A stretch of DNA of 64,000 nucleotides, from NCBI GenBank assembly GCA_026414565.1, contig JAOAIT010000017.1, positions 62,001-126,000 on the forward strand. The letters are read 5' to 3'. Of this stretch, positions 26,201 through 34,587 are shown in pieces. Source of the stretch: Verrucomicrobiia bacterium. Lineage in GTDB: Bacteria > Verrucomicrobiota > Verrucomicrobiia > Limisphaerales > Fontisphaeraceae. The notes under the pieces are model-generated. The model was not told the origin of the DNA and did not search any database. It saw only the letters and a list, made by a program, of their open reading frames with translations. Position 1 is the stretch's first letter. The number at the start of each line of letters is the position of its first letter. The position numbers and the translations under genes are program-made.

Positions 26201-26954
26201 CAATATAACAAATATAGCAACGGAGTTAATAAATATAGATAAAGACATCTCAGCAGGAAAGAGGATGGATGTAATCAGTAATTGGCACAAAATATTTGAC
26301 GAAATCACAAATTCCATCGCACAGAAGCGAAGGGAATTAGGAAGTAATATTGTAACTCATATAAATAATAAATATACCGCCATATATAATAGTAATTTGC
26401 TGGCGAACCCAACAGCATGGAATGGACTTGAAGAAATACAACCGTGGCTTACAAATCAAATGATTTGTATGTTATTGAAGGCATCTTTACACAGTGGCCT
26501 TAGAGATCACATGGTTACGAATATAAATAGAATGATTAGGTTCCGGGATGCTATAATAGATATAGATGAAGGAAAAGTTAGAACGGTAAAGGAATGTACC
26601 TATATTCCTATTATCAAAGATGGTTGGTTGGACTACTATAAATATAATTGGATTAGGATAGGTAATAATGATAAAAATGAGTATCGCACCGATTTAACCA
26701 ATAAAATAGATGATATAATAATAACAAATGGTTTTACTGTCAGTGTAATAGAGAAAGACAATGGGGCCACAAATACCCTGACTCATAATATATTCAAAAT
26801 GCTTGCTGAGTACTGCGAGCCTGGAAGTGGGGGTGCCGTATGGGAGGTTCAATATAGTATGCCTAAGATAAAACAAAAAATTAAGTTAAATATCGAACTG
26901 TATAAACCTTTACCTAAAACCAATGAATGGCCGCCGGTCGTGTTGGAATGGTGA
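23253..26954 (+). CDS. tssM: T6SS inner-membrane protein TssM (IcmF family)
   Basis: 1,233 residues from GTG at 23253 (GTGA overlap with tssL) or ATG at 23268. Two membrane helices (about 23-36 and 41-61) precede a cytoplasmic NTPase-like domain with an intact Walker A (GMPASGKT, 112-119), LDTAGALL as the switch region and SKCD as the G4 motif. A third helix (AMSISVGALLLLLGIAW, about 486-502) leads to a periplasmic domain of some 730 residues that should contact the TssJ lipoprotein and TssL. The last third is encoded by very AT-rich DNA with Asn-rich, low-complexity-like sequence, and looks far diverged from usual TssM. Confidence 0.93.
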   Translation: MTFRIMADKTTSIPEPARWALGAIGVTVPVGAAAWWGWKTALLALGIVLLLGLLIFGAYWIYCRARLRRKAKIDEELIGVIWEKLREGLKTIGKKQLDFHRGGELPWYLVIGMPASGKTMLLANSGVLVEQLNPWREEQDGSKELGFRGDGGTKGMNFLFAKFGKSKYAVILDTAGALLMGHGTQKSSMDSEGGAKGGADPEDSLKSETWSDFLRKLKKAHPRVPINGLLLFVPVDYLASSSLEQIRINAGLIGKRINELRDELGIRFPLYLIVSKCDLMVGFREFTQRLYTESNHSAAPPEDRLEDQIFGWSYHPENEDLDKQVDENDVDKWVEGVAERVHTRLVSWFRNPANPINGVRGAHDYDAIFALPQALRDLAPKLREYLNKLLEMEDISEKPVFFRGFYFTSALRQNTVFDVVLARSLNVSLDELRIRYAKATGDVDQNEAGNRAYFIQHLFTRKIFPERLLVTDASNIKRLKRNRLIAAMSISVGALLLLLGIAWHAQKQFKYTLGTERDYWNVGANWATSSYWPPIIVQSPGGQQYRYAGADIIKEIGTSLEDYHVKIFDISTTNLKIPPVFKLAHWFVDDFSEDRRNAQRIIFERSLVFPLVIGVRKKMESDPGAVIEISPHDWTSSLTRALTALLDLEKYGQYSAHVTNGSEYINAFNYYLAITNPVSSNIVRVWNGVYGGRPPRTGAEWHWPPKGLAKGATNLADYPSINNGLRLLLNNVTNNLSAATTNLHRLKTLQNMLIAYATNETGYLSSVGTGDYSTINLAWLSLSNCFSNLDNNEAAKYSDQALNMAYESISSNAFLKTSEDLNKLLKPIKAAGDSMPIGNEITQKVAQALQDIKRRAEIMDKEFLERTTNYALDSNILTNRSYYRRFELYKVVMGASQSPVPSGLEYRDLVGKEWQPLLQKASNHVNILATYSSQYSGPLSNNVNELVVYISRYYNTNLFNMVVDEYCRAARQLLTNRNIMTLNNITNIATELINIDKDISAGKRMDVISNWHKIFDEITNSIAQKRRELGSNIVTHINNKYTAIYNSNLLANPTAWNGLEEIQPWLTNQMICMLLKASLHSGLRDHMVTNINRMIRFRDAIIDIDEGKVRTVKECTYIPIIKDGWLDYYKYNWIRIGNNDKNEYRTDLTNKIDDIIITNGFTVSVIEKDNGATNTLTHNIFKMLAEYCEPGSGGAVWEVQYSMPKIKQKIKLNIELYKPLPKTNEWPPVVLEW

Positions 26955-29900
26955 CATATATGGCACATCCAATCCCAACATCGAACATTATTCGTGAGCA
27001 TTTAACCCGGATTGCAGCGGGAAAAAAGAGAGAATTGTTGCTGGGGCTATTTGGAAAGCATCCAGCATGGGAAGACCATATACCATCATATTTAAGGCCC
27101 CCGGAACTCGAGACCGTTGACAGGCTATTGGATTCAGGGGTTGTTGGAAATATAGATAACCGGTGGGGCCTTAATTTGGAATATTTTATTGCTGCTCGGA
27201 AATCATTGGTAGTGGGTGGAATATTTCCGTGCATTGATGGCTCCATTGAGCGTCGTGCACAAAAACCATTGATTATTGCTGCCTATTCCTCTGGATTGCC
27301 AAGGGACTATGTATTTGAACAAGTATTACCGCGACTGAGAGGATTCCATCGAACGGTGATTCCACGAGTTAAGCAGGAAGAGGTTGAATCGCATCCGTTA
27401 TATGGTTGGGTGTTAAAAACCAACCCGCAAGTTCGGTGCTTTCCCTTAAACCGAAAGGAATATGGCACTGTTGCTATAACTCAGGAGGAGGTTTGTAAAG
27501 CACATGCTGAACTGCAGGCAGAGTTTAATAACATGATACGCTCGTTGCCGGAAGAGGTGTTTTACACCGGTGTCGAGCAAAAAACATTGGAACAGTTTTT
27601 TAATAGGTCAGATTGGGATCCTAATCGCGCAAAGCTTGAGCATGTATTAGCTGATTTATGGGAAAACGCACGATTAGCAGGCGTGACACCGGGGCGGGGT
27701 GTGCGCGTGCCGCTGGGCATACAAACATTAGATACGGATATTAAGATATGGGCTGCGCTACTTGACAAAATAATAGGCGAAGAATATGGTTATACTATAA
27801 TAGTCGCACCAGAAGACAGCTGGATCGGCCTCTTTTCAGGCTCCGAAATCAGTGTCCCTCAGGTACGAACAATAAAGGCGCCCATAGCTACTTGGCCATA
27901 TTTTGTACAAGCCGGTAAAAATCAAACCCCCGATTGTCGAGCTGCTGTTATTCAGGCGATTACCGCAACTGCTCCATTTTTGGCGGCAGAGTATAATTCA
28001 GGAGATGTAAGATGTACCTACGTTAAAGAGGAGGTCATCATTGATAGCGCGTCGGACAAAAAAGTTAATAAGGCTGGCATTGATGGTGGGGTTATTCCTG
28101 CTAACGCCATTAAAGATGTAATGGAGAATAATGGCGAGGTGGACCAGCCCCAACCCAAAAGCAATATTATTTATCAGCCGACAAGCGAGCCCCTTGCTGC
28201 CGTTGGGAAAGGCGTCCCTCAACTCCATAAAATCGGGGTGGCAGGCAATCAAGGAGTAATTGATAATACTCACACTCATATAGAATCCTCGTCGGCGATT
28301 CACTCAAGACTTCAACAGGTAAATGCTCCCAGTCGGAGAATTCTATCAATTAAAGACCTGTTCTGTATTTTAGATAAGAATACACGCCCAAACATTATTA
28401 TAAAGATTCTTTCCATTATTCTTTTCGGATTAGCAGTATTGTTTGTATGTTTGCCTGGTTACAAACGACCAGAATTGCAGGCGAAAATAAAAAGGACTTC
28501 TGGAGAAACTGATAGCAATAGTACCCAGTTTGCGGCTAAGGTGCAAATGCCGGGTATTAATAAGGGGAAGGTAGATGGTAGGCCAAATCTTCCACCAGCG
28601 ATTCGTGTGAATACAACCAATATTATGCTTCAAGCTGGTGGAAGCACCAACATTCTCGTTTTACTTGAGGATGAGGACACACCAGTTGATTCAGTAGTAT
28701 TATCGGAAGTATCGGTTGACATGGGTGGCCTGCACATTCGAACTAATCAAATATTGCAGAACCAGTGGAGAATTACGTTGACAGCTGATAAGACCATCGG
28801 TAACCAAAGGGCAATCATGAGGCTTGGAGCATCAGATGGACAAACCAATACGTTAGACAAGTATTATATAACAGTAGTAAAGCCGCCAGTTGACCTGGTG
28901 GCAGGAAGTCAACAAGTAATTGCCTATCCAGGCTATCGTCATTCCTTAATTCTTCAAGGCATGGGAGACCCCGACGTGCCATTAAAATACCGGATATTAA
29001 GTTTGCCAAAGCATGGCAAAGTAGCACCGGTTGAGGGAATTATGAACAATGGTGCGGCCAAACTAGAATATCTCACATCTCCGGGGCCAAGCATGGACGA
29101 GTTAACGTTTGTAGTGTATCAAGGCGATAAGACCTCAGCGATTGGGAACGTAGCAATTCAAATTACGAACATCATGCCACTGAAAATCAGCTGGCCTGGT
29201 TCAGCAAAAATAGCGCTCCTGGTCGGCCAGTCAAGAAATTTCGATATTCAAATAACAAAGGCTCCAATTGTGAAAAATGTGGAATGGCAAGTTGAGTCCA
29301 AGCCCAAGGGGATGGTACGCGCCGCAGTCGAAACGAAAGAACAGGCGGCTCTTCTTGATTTGGAAGCCTTGCCTGGCAGCGGTGGTCATACTGTGGAGTT
29401 GACTATTAAAGTTCTTGGGGATGGCGGCGCATGCGGTGATGTCTGCAAGATTTTGCTGGTGGTTCAAAATACCAATTCTTTGCCTATGACATCATCATTG
29501 GTTAAGGAAAAGGTTTTCCGGATTAACACTGAAAACGGCATTCAGGTCGAATTCGAGATGGTGTGGGTTGCTGGCCTGCCCGGTGGGGGTGATTGGGATG
29601 AGAGTCACCGGGGAGGGGGCTGGGTTGGCAAATATGAAGTCAACCAGACCCAGTACGAGGCGTACACTAGCAGTCGGAATATGACAAATCCCAGCAGCGC
29701 GGGCAGAGAGTTCTTTAAAGAAATTAATAAGTCATGGAGCGGAAAGTTGCCTGTTGAAAATGTGACATTTAACGAAGCGGTCTCTTTTTGTGATTTTCTA
29801 AATCAAGCGACGGATAATGGGCGGGAGCGCAAGGGATGGGTTTTTAGACTGCCAACGGTTGAACAGTGGAAGCATATGTTTAACACAGCCTACCCACAAT

Positions 29901-30214
29901 ACCAGCAGGGCAAATTTATTGCTTCCACCAACCATGTGCTTTCGGTGTTTATACAGGCCGAAACAATGCATAAACACCCACTTGAAACAGGAGAGTTGCG
30001 TGATCATAATCCTCTTGGGATACAAGATCTGATTGGGAATGTCTGGGAATGGTGTGTGGCCAACGAAACAAACGCCGTCTGTTATGGTGGTGGTTTCGAT
30101 ACTGTGAATGCCAACGTTATTCCTTTCAGCACGCGCTCTACGAGTCGAACACATCGGTTAAAAAACGTGGGCTTTCGTGTCCTGATTGTTCCTGCTCAAA
30201 GAAACAGTTCATAA
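26948..30214 (+). CDS. TagF-like - membrane helix - Ig-like - FGE-like fusion protein
   Basis: About 1,088 residues; starts at 26927, 26948 and 26960 are all possible. Residues about 35-250 (from ATG 26927) resemble the cytoplasmic TagF regulator: LLLGLFGKHPAWEDHI, FPCIDGSIERRAQKPLIIAA, LPRDYVFEQVLPRL. A linker of about 200 residues follows, then one membrane helix (about 489-510). Next come periplasmic Ig/cadherin-like repeats (about 535-870) and a C-terminal formylglycine-generating-enzyme fold (about 877-1088: WVAGLPGGGDW, FRLPTVEQWKH, NVWEWC, GFRVL). The Cys-Arg step of active FGEs reads Ser-Thr-Arg here, so catalysis is unlikely. This joins a cytoplasmic repressor of T6SS firing to a periplasmic sensor in one chain. 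It sits between tssM and tssA. Confidence 0.8.
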   Translation: MVTYMAHPIPTSNIIREHLTRIAAGKKRELLLGLFGKHPAWEDHIPSYLRPPELETVDRLLDSGVVGNIDNRWGLNLEYFIAARKSLVVGGIFPCIDGSIERRAQKPLIIAAYSSGLPRDYVFEQVLPRLRGFHRTVIPRVKQEEVESHPLYGWVLKTNPQVRCFPLNRKEYGTVAITQEEVCKAHAELQAEFNNMIRSLPEEVFYTGVEQKTLEQFFNRSDWDPNRAKLEHVLADLWENARLAGVTPGRGVRVPLGIQTLDTDIKIWAALLDKIIGEEYGYTIIVAPEDSWIGLFSGSEISVPQVRTIKAPIATWPYFVQAGKNQTPDCRAAVIQAITATAPFLAAEYNSGDVRCTYVKEEVIIDSASDKKVNKAGIDGGVIPANAIKDVMENNGEVDQPQPKSNIIYQPTSEPLAAVGKGVPQLHKIGVAGNQGVIDNTHTHIESSSAIHSRLQQVNAPSRRILSIKDLFCILDKNTRPNIIIKILSIILFGLAVLFVCLPGYKRPELQAKIKRTSGETDSNSTQFAAKVQMPGINKGKVDGRPNLPPAIRVNTTNIMLQAGGSTNILVLLEDEDTPVDSVVLSEVSVDMGGLHIRTNQILQNQWRITLTADKTIGNQRAIMRLGASDGQTNTLDKYYITVVKPPVDLVAGSQQVIAYPGYRHSLILQGMGDPDVPLKYRILSLPKHGKVAPVEGIMNNGAAKLEYLTSPGPSMDELTFVVYQGDKTSAIGNVAIQITNIMPLKISWPGSAKIALLVGQSRNFDIQITKAPIVKNVEWQVESKPKGMVRAAVETKEQAALLDLEALPGSGGHTVELTIKVLGDGGACGDVCKILLVVQNTNSLPMTSSLVKEKVFRINTENGIQVEFEMVWVAGLPGGGDWDESHRGGGWVGKYEVNQTQYEAYTSSRNMTNPSSAGREFFKEINKSWSGKLPVENVTFNEAVSFCDFLNQATDNGRERKGWVFRLPTVEQWKHMFNTAYPQYQQGKFIASTNHVLSVFIQAETMHKHPLETGELRDHNPLGIQDLIGNVWEWCVANETNAVCYGGGFDTVNANVIPFSTRSTSRTHRLKNVGFRVLIVPAQRNSS

Positions 30215-30234
30215 ATCAATATCGAGCACTTGCC

Positions 30235-31515
30235 ATGCAGGAAAACGAGAAACTTGGATTAATTGAGCCAATCAGCCTAGAATCTCCGTGTGGGGTGGAC
30301 CTCCGGTATGACCCAGAGGCTGAATTTGACGTATTGGAATCCATGCTAACACCCGCAGCAGGTGCCGACCCTAATTGGGAAGAAATTCGGGAACGGGCAC
30401 TTGCCACGCTGGCGCGAGGCAAAGACCTTCGGGTTATGATCATCCTTGCAACGGCATCCTTGAAAACCGAAGGCCTTGGGGGATTCAATGACTGTCTGGA
30501 GGTAATGGGGGAATGGCTTGAGCGATACTGGGAGAATCTACATCCGATTCTTGACGAGGCTGAGAAGGCCGGCAAGATTGAGCCACGGCGTTGCGGCATT
30601 TTGGAGAATTTAGCCTTAATACCGGGAGAGCCTTATCAGATCGTTTACCGCTTGCGTGAATTACCTCTGATAGGGAAAATAAGCATGGATATGGTGTCTC
30701 TGGCCTTGGGGGATCGAGCTTACGAGGTGGCCGTGCCGGAAGAACAGCGCATGCGGCTTGATGAAATTAAAGCTGTGATACAAACTACACCTTTGTCAAT
30801 TGTGGAACAAATCTTGAATCAATGTAACCGGGGACTGCATCTTTTAGGGAGAATAAGACAACAGTTGGAGAAGCACCGTGTTCAGGAGCGCTTTTTGCCG
30901 CGATTCACCCCTTTGGAATCAGTATTGCAGGAGGTCGTAGCCTTTTTCAGCCCTTTTATAACGGCTACTACGAGTGACATAGATCAGATTGTTAAGTTAA
31001 CAAAGAACATGGAGAAGGTATTGCCAGAGATTGAGCAATACCATACTCGCCTAGGCCAGGTTTTGGAAGCCGTGGAGGCGCTCATCCCTGCGCCGCCGGG
31101 TTCCGGTCTTGAGCAATCAAATCTCCTTTTAAGAAGCCAAAATGTTTATAAGCGTCTGAAGGATACAGCTCATACCGCAGGCAAACTACCACCGGAATTA
31201 GTAAAGACAGCGCTTGGGAGGTTGGAGGAATTCCAACGTGTAAGTCGTTCAATGGAAACAGTGTCCATATCAATCACGAAGGTTCAGAGTCGTCATGATG
31301 CGGAACACCTTTTAGAAGCTGTGGGTGATTATTACCGACAGCAGGAACCTTCCAGCCCGTTGCCAATGCTGTTGTCACGTGCCAGGCGGTGGTCGAGAAT
31401 GTCATTTCGGGATATTCTCCTAGACTTGGAACTGGGGGAGGCGGCCATGGGGAGGGTTGATAGCGTGCTCCGGCCAGAAAAATCACGGGCTGAGAATCCT
31501 GAGAATCAGCCCTAA
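30235..31515 (+). CDS. tssA: T6SS cap/assembly protein TssA
   Basis: 426 residues from ATG at 30235, 20 bases after the fusion gene; upstream in-frame starts would overlap that gene. The N-terminal ImpA domain is clear: ISLESPCGVDLRYDPEAEF, ATASLKTEGLGGFNDCL, WENLHP. The C-terminus has YYRQQEPSSPLPMLLSRARRW, the conserved end of short TssA proteins. TssA rings initiate and cap sheath growth. Confidence 0.93.
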   Translation: MQENEKLGLIEPISLESPCGVDLRYDPEAEFDVLESMLTPAAGADPNWEEIRERALATLARGKDLRVMIILATASLKTEGLGGFNDCLEVMGEWLERYWENLHPILDEAEKAGKIEPRRCGILENLALIPGEPYQIVYRLRELPLIGKISMDMVSLALGDRAYEVAVPEEQRMRLDEIKAVIQTTPLSIVEQILNQCNRGLHLLGRIRQQLEKHRVQERFLPRFTPLESVLQEVVAFFSPFITATTSDIDQIVKLTKNMEKVLPEIEQYHTRLGQVLEAVEALIPAPPGSGLEQSNLLLRSQNVYKRLKDTAHTAGKLPPELVKTALGRLEEFQRVSRSMETVSISITKVQSRHDAEHLLEAVGDYYRQQEPSSPLPMLLSRARRWSRMSFRDILLDLELGEAAMGRVDSVLRPEKSRAENPENQP

Positions 31516-31844
31516 CACGTAAATATAACGGGTGTGATGAGTCTACTATTTAATTGACAAAGCGACGTGATTATGGTTATTTTACTGAAGGAAATCATGC
31601 AGCTCAAGCGTGCCAGAGGGCGTTCATTATGGGAAGGGCCTGCCCCGAAGGGGCTGGCGAGCAAGTTGCTGACTTTTGTCAATCTGATTTCCTGTTTTAC
31701 TTGGCCAGATTTGAAAACGCTTATTTGGTGGTCCCGTACCATGAGCTTTGAAAACACTGGAAAAGAAACAACAGCCACCGCCAAACTAGTGCGCCTAGAA
31801 AATTTCCCACATACCAGCCAACCTAACCTTCATCATAATAAATT
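31516..31844. other. 329-base gap between tssA and tssB
   Basis: Three overlapping short reading frames cross it (31554-31751 and 31567-31860 on plus, 31512-31784 on minus), none with a recognisable protein or ribosome site. It contains a strong hairpin (listed separately). In an operon this tightly packed, a gap of this size suggests regulation of the sheath genes or a decayed gene. Confidence 0.5.
31638..31658. promoter_or_regulatory. GC-rich hairpin upstream of tssB
   Basis: GCC-T-GCCCC-GAA-GGGGC-T-GGC: eight pairs around one T-T mismatch with a three-base loop, 187 bases before tssB. No T-run follows on either strand, so it is not a simple terminator. It may be an mRNA processing or stability element. 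Confidence 0.45.
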
Positions 31845-32342
31845 ATGCCACTTACCATAGCTGAATTCATCAAACGAAATCGCCCACCACGGGTTCACAT
31901 TCAGTATAAGCCCGATATTAACGGGCCGGTGTTGGTGGATTTGCCGTTCGTTCTAGGTGTGATGGCAAACCTGACGGGCGAGGCATCGGAAACTCACCTA
32001 GTAGAGGACGAGAAACGCAAGTTTATCGAAATTGATAAAGATAATTTTGAGACGGTTCTCAAAAAAACAGCGCCCAAGGTCTGCCTCAAAGTGGATAATA
32101 AACTGGGTGGAAGTGACTCAAGGCTCGCTGTGGAGCTCACATTCAAAAAGATGGACGACTTTTCGCCTGCCGCTATAGCTCAAGCTGTACCAGAGCTTAA
32201 GGCCATCTATGATAAGCGGCAAGCACTTAACGAAATTAAAAATTCTCCCCACAGAATCAAAAAGGTCGTGGCAGGACTGACTAAAAAGGATAATGCTACA
32301 CAAATCGGCCCCATGCTCAATAGGCCGGTTTCGGGAAAATAA
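31845..32342 (+). CDS. tssB: T6SS sheath small subunit TssB (VipA/ImpB)
   Basis: 165 residues, normal length. Motifs: RVHIQYKP at the start, LPFVLGVMANLTG, RKFIEIDKDNFETVL, and LTFKKMDDFSPAAIAQAVPEL. It pairs with TssC to form the contractile sheath. A 49-base gap separates it from tssC. Confidence 0.96.
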   Translation: MPLTIAEFIKRNRPPRVHIQYKPDINGPVLVDLPFVLGVMANLTGEASETHLVEDEKRKFIEIDKDNFETVLKKTAPKVCLKVDNKLGGSDSRLAVELTFKKMDDFSPAAIAQAVPELKAIYDKRQALNEIKNSPHRIKKVVAGLTKKDNATQIGPMLNRPVSGK

Positions 32343-32391
32343 ACGAGCTTATTATGGCAGCAACGTTAAACTCATAAAGTATTAATGTCTT

Positions 32392-33849
32392 ATGTGTGCC
32401 GCTGAGAATTTTAATTTGGAGCGAGCAGTGGAAACAGTCACCGCGTTAGGCCCCGAGGCCTTCCTTGGGGTTGAGGAGCTAGTTCAACGGGTGACAGAGG
32501 GATCTCCCAACGTCATCGAGGGTGACTTGGATCGCACTTTGGAAAACATGATCGCCGAATTAGATACCAAATTAACCGATCAAATAAATGAGATTTTGCA
32601 CAATCCCAAATTGCAAGAATTGGAAGCTACATGGAGGGGTTTGTATTTTTTAGTCATGAATGCTGAGACTGATGCCTCTTTACGCATACAAGTACTAAAT
32701 GCCACAAAGGAGGAGCTGGCCGAAGTATTCGACAGGTATCCAGGTGCCAAGTGGGATCAGAGCCCTCTTTTTAAAATGATTTACGGTCCCTTGGACACTC
32801 ACGGTGGGAAACCATTCGGGTGCCTGATTGGAGACTACTACTTTTCACATTCGCCGACCGACGTTTCTGTGTTGAAGGGAATGATGCAGATAAGCGCGGC
32901 CGCCATGGCGCCATTCATCAGCGGAGTATCGCCAGAGCTTTTCGGCTTGGAAAGCTGGCAGCAGATAGATGAAATATCGGACATGGCCAAGCTCCTTGAA
33001 GGGAAGAAATACGCCGGATGGCGTTCGCTGAGAGAAAACGAGGATGCTCGTTTTCTGGGGCTGACCGGACCGCGGTTTCTAGCACGGCTTCCCTATGGCA
33101 AGAGCACCAGACCGGTCTCGGAATTTGATTTCGAGGAGGAAGTGGATGGCAAAGACCACAGCAAGTACCTTTGGGCGAATTCGGCTTATGCATTTGGATA
33201 TTGCATTGCCCGAGCCTACAAAATCAGTGGGTGGCCTGCAAGAATATGGGGACCCAATACGGAAGATGGCATGGGAGGTAAACTTGAGGGTTTACCTACC
33301 CATACCTTCCCTACCGATGATGGGGATGTTGATCTAAAGTGTCCGACGGAGGTGGCGATTGGTGCGCGCAGAGCCAAAGAGTTCGATACGTGTGGCTTAA
33401 TTCCTTTATGCCACTGGAAAGATGCAGACCATGCCTCCTTCATGGGAGCACATTCTTTGCAAAAGGTTCAGAAATACCAGAATCAAGATGACCAGGAAAA
33501 TGCGGAGCTATCAGCGAGGTTAAGTTATCTGATGACAGCCAGTCGGTTCGGACATTATCTGAAGCAAATAATAACTGAAGAGATTGGCACCTTTAAATCG
33601 CGAGAGGATATGCAGAATCTGCTCACCAACTGGATTCGCCAGTATGTATGTGCTGATCCAGGGTCCGCTTCCGCGATTGCAAAAGCCAGACAACCATTGG
33701 CGGCGGCGGAGGTTGAGGTACAAGAAGTCAAAGGTGCTCCAGGATATTATACAGCCAAGTTTTCTCTGCGACCACATTATCAGCTTGAAAGTGTAAATAC
33801 CGACATAAGTTTGGTTGCCAGGGTCCCATCGGCTCGCCAGAGTACATGA
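32392..33849 (+). CDS. tssC: T6SS sheath large subunit TssC (VipB/ImpC)
   Basis: 485 residues. Signatures include LQELEATWRGLYFLV, GCLIGDYYFSHSPTDVSVL, WRSLRENEDARFLGLTGPRFLARLPYG and the C-terminal YYTAKFSLRPHYQLE. Together with TssB it builds the sheath that ClpV disassembles. The start ATG at 32392 lacks an obvious Shine-Dalgarno sequence, as is common in this locus. Confidence 0.96.
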   Translation: MCAAENFNLERAVETVTALGPEAFLGVEELVQRVTEGSPNVIEGDLDRTLENMIAELDTKLTDQINEILHNPKLQELEATWRGLYFLVMNAETDASLRIQVLNATKEELAEVFDRYPGAKWDQSPLFKMIYGPLDTHGGKPFGCLIGDYYFSHSPTDVSVLKGMMQISAAAMAPFISGVSPELFGLESWQQIDEISDMAKLLEGKKYAGWRSLRENEDARFLGLTGPRFLARLPYGKSTRPVSEFDFEEEVDGKDHSKYLWANSAYAFGYCIARAYKISGWPARIWGPNTEDGMGGKLEGLPTHTFPTDDGDVDLKCPTEVAIGARRAKEFDTCGLIPLCHWKDADHASFMGAHSLQKVQKYQNQDDQENAELSARLSYLMTASRFGHYLKQIITEEIGTFKSREDMQNLLTNWIRQYVCADPGSASAIAKARQPLAAAEVEVQEVKGAPGYYTAKFSLRPHYQLESVNTDISLVARVPSARQST

Positions 33850-33932
33850 GGAGTTGATTGCTAAACAAACACATTTGTAATAAAACAGAAGGGTGCAAGC
33901 AGGACCATTGCACTCAAACCAGATCCTAAAAA

Positions 33933-33958
33933 TTGAGAACCGGGTCCGGGTTTCTCAA
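33933..33958. promoter_or_regulatory. Hairpin in the hcp leader
   Basis: TTGAGAA (33933-33939) pairs with TTCTCAA (33952-33958), and a CCGG/CCGG pairing is possible inside. It lies 16 bases before the hcp start. Hcp is usually the most abundant T6SS product, so a 5' stabilising or processing hairpin is plausible; this role is inferred. Confidence 0.45.
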
Positions 33959-33974
33959 AAAACCGAGATTAGTT

Positions 33975-34469
33975 ATGGCGACAAATTATTTCCTTCAAGT
34001 TAAAGGAATCACGGGCGAGTGCACCGACAAAAAGCACAAGGATTGGATGGAAGTCATAGAATACCAGCATGGAGTTGTTCAGGAATCCGGGGCGACTCAA
34101 GCCGCCACCGGAGCCCACTCCACTGGTAGGGGTCAACACGAAAACCTTAAGATCATCAAATACCTCGACAAAAGCAGTCCCAATCTGGCCCTGTATTGCT
34201 CCAAAGGGCAGCACATCGATGAAGTAAAATTGGAATTGAACAAAATGATAAACGGCAAGCAATGTCCCTACATGGAATACAAGCTGTCGAAAGTATTGAT
34301 TACTTCGGTCAAACCGCGCGGAGTGACGGTCAACAATGACAGTTTGCCCACTGAAGAGGTGACATTCCGTTACAATAAAATTGAGTGGACGTATACGGCC
34401 TATGACGACAAAGGGAACACTGCGGGCAAGACTACAGCATCTTGGGATTTAACCGCGAACGAGGGCTGA
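33975..34469 (+). CDS. hcp: T6SS tube protein Hcp (TssD)
   Basis: 164 residues from ATG at 33975; the frame extends to 33933 but that would place coding sequence across the leader hairpin. The family start NYFLQVKGITGECTDKKHKDWMEVIEYQHGV is clear, with later FRYNKIEWTYTAYDDKG. Hexameric rings stack inside the TssBC sheath and carry small effectors. No extended C-terminal effector domain is present. It is flanked on both sides by gaps of over 110 bases containing hairpins, unlike the rest of the operon. Confidence 0.95.
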   Translation: MATNYFLQVKGITGECTDKKHKDWMEVIEYQHGVVQESGATQAATGAHSTGRGQHENLKIIKYLDKSSPNLALYCSKGQHIDEVKLELNKMINGKQCPYMEYKLSKVLITSVKPRGVTVNNDSLPTEEVTFRYNKIEWTYTAYDDKGNTAGKTTASWDLTANEG

Positions 34470-34495
34470 TGAAAATGTAAAAATATGCCAATAAG

Positions 34496-34541
34496 GACGC
34501 CACCGCTGTCATAATCAATTTAAAAGGGCACCGGTGGAGTC
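34496..34541. promoter_or_regulatory. Long-loop hairpin between hcp and tagJ
   Basis: 34496-34505 pairs with 34532-34541 (nine pairs, one G-A mismatch) around a 26-base loop, 26 bases past the hcp stop. There is no T-run. It could protect the hcp 3' end and uncouple hcp levels from the genes that follow. Confidence 0.4.
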
Positions 34542-34587
34542 GCATTGGCCCATAATCAGATCCAGGAGGATAAGGTATGGAGATATT

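Noticed and set aside
26948-30214. Active formylglycine-generating enzyme
   Set aside because: The fold motifs are present but the Cys residues needed for copper binding and catalysis are not.
31554-31860. Short frames in the tssA-tssB gap as a small T6SS gene
   Set aside because: Three frames overlap each other, none has a ribosome site or motif, and one runs into tssB.
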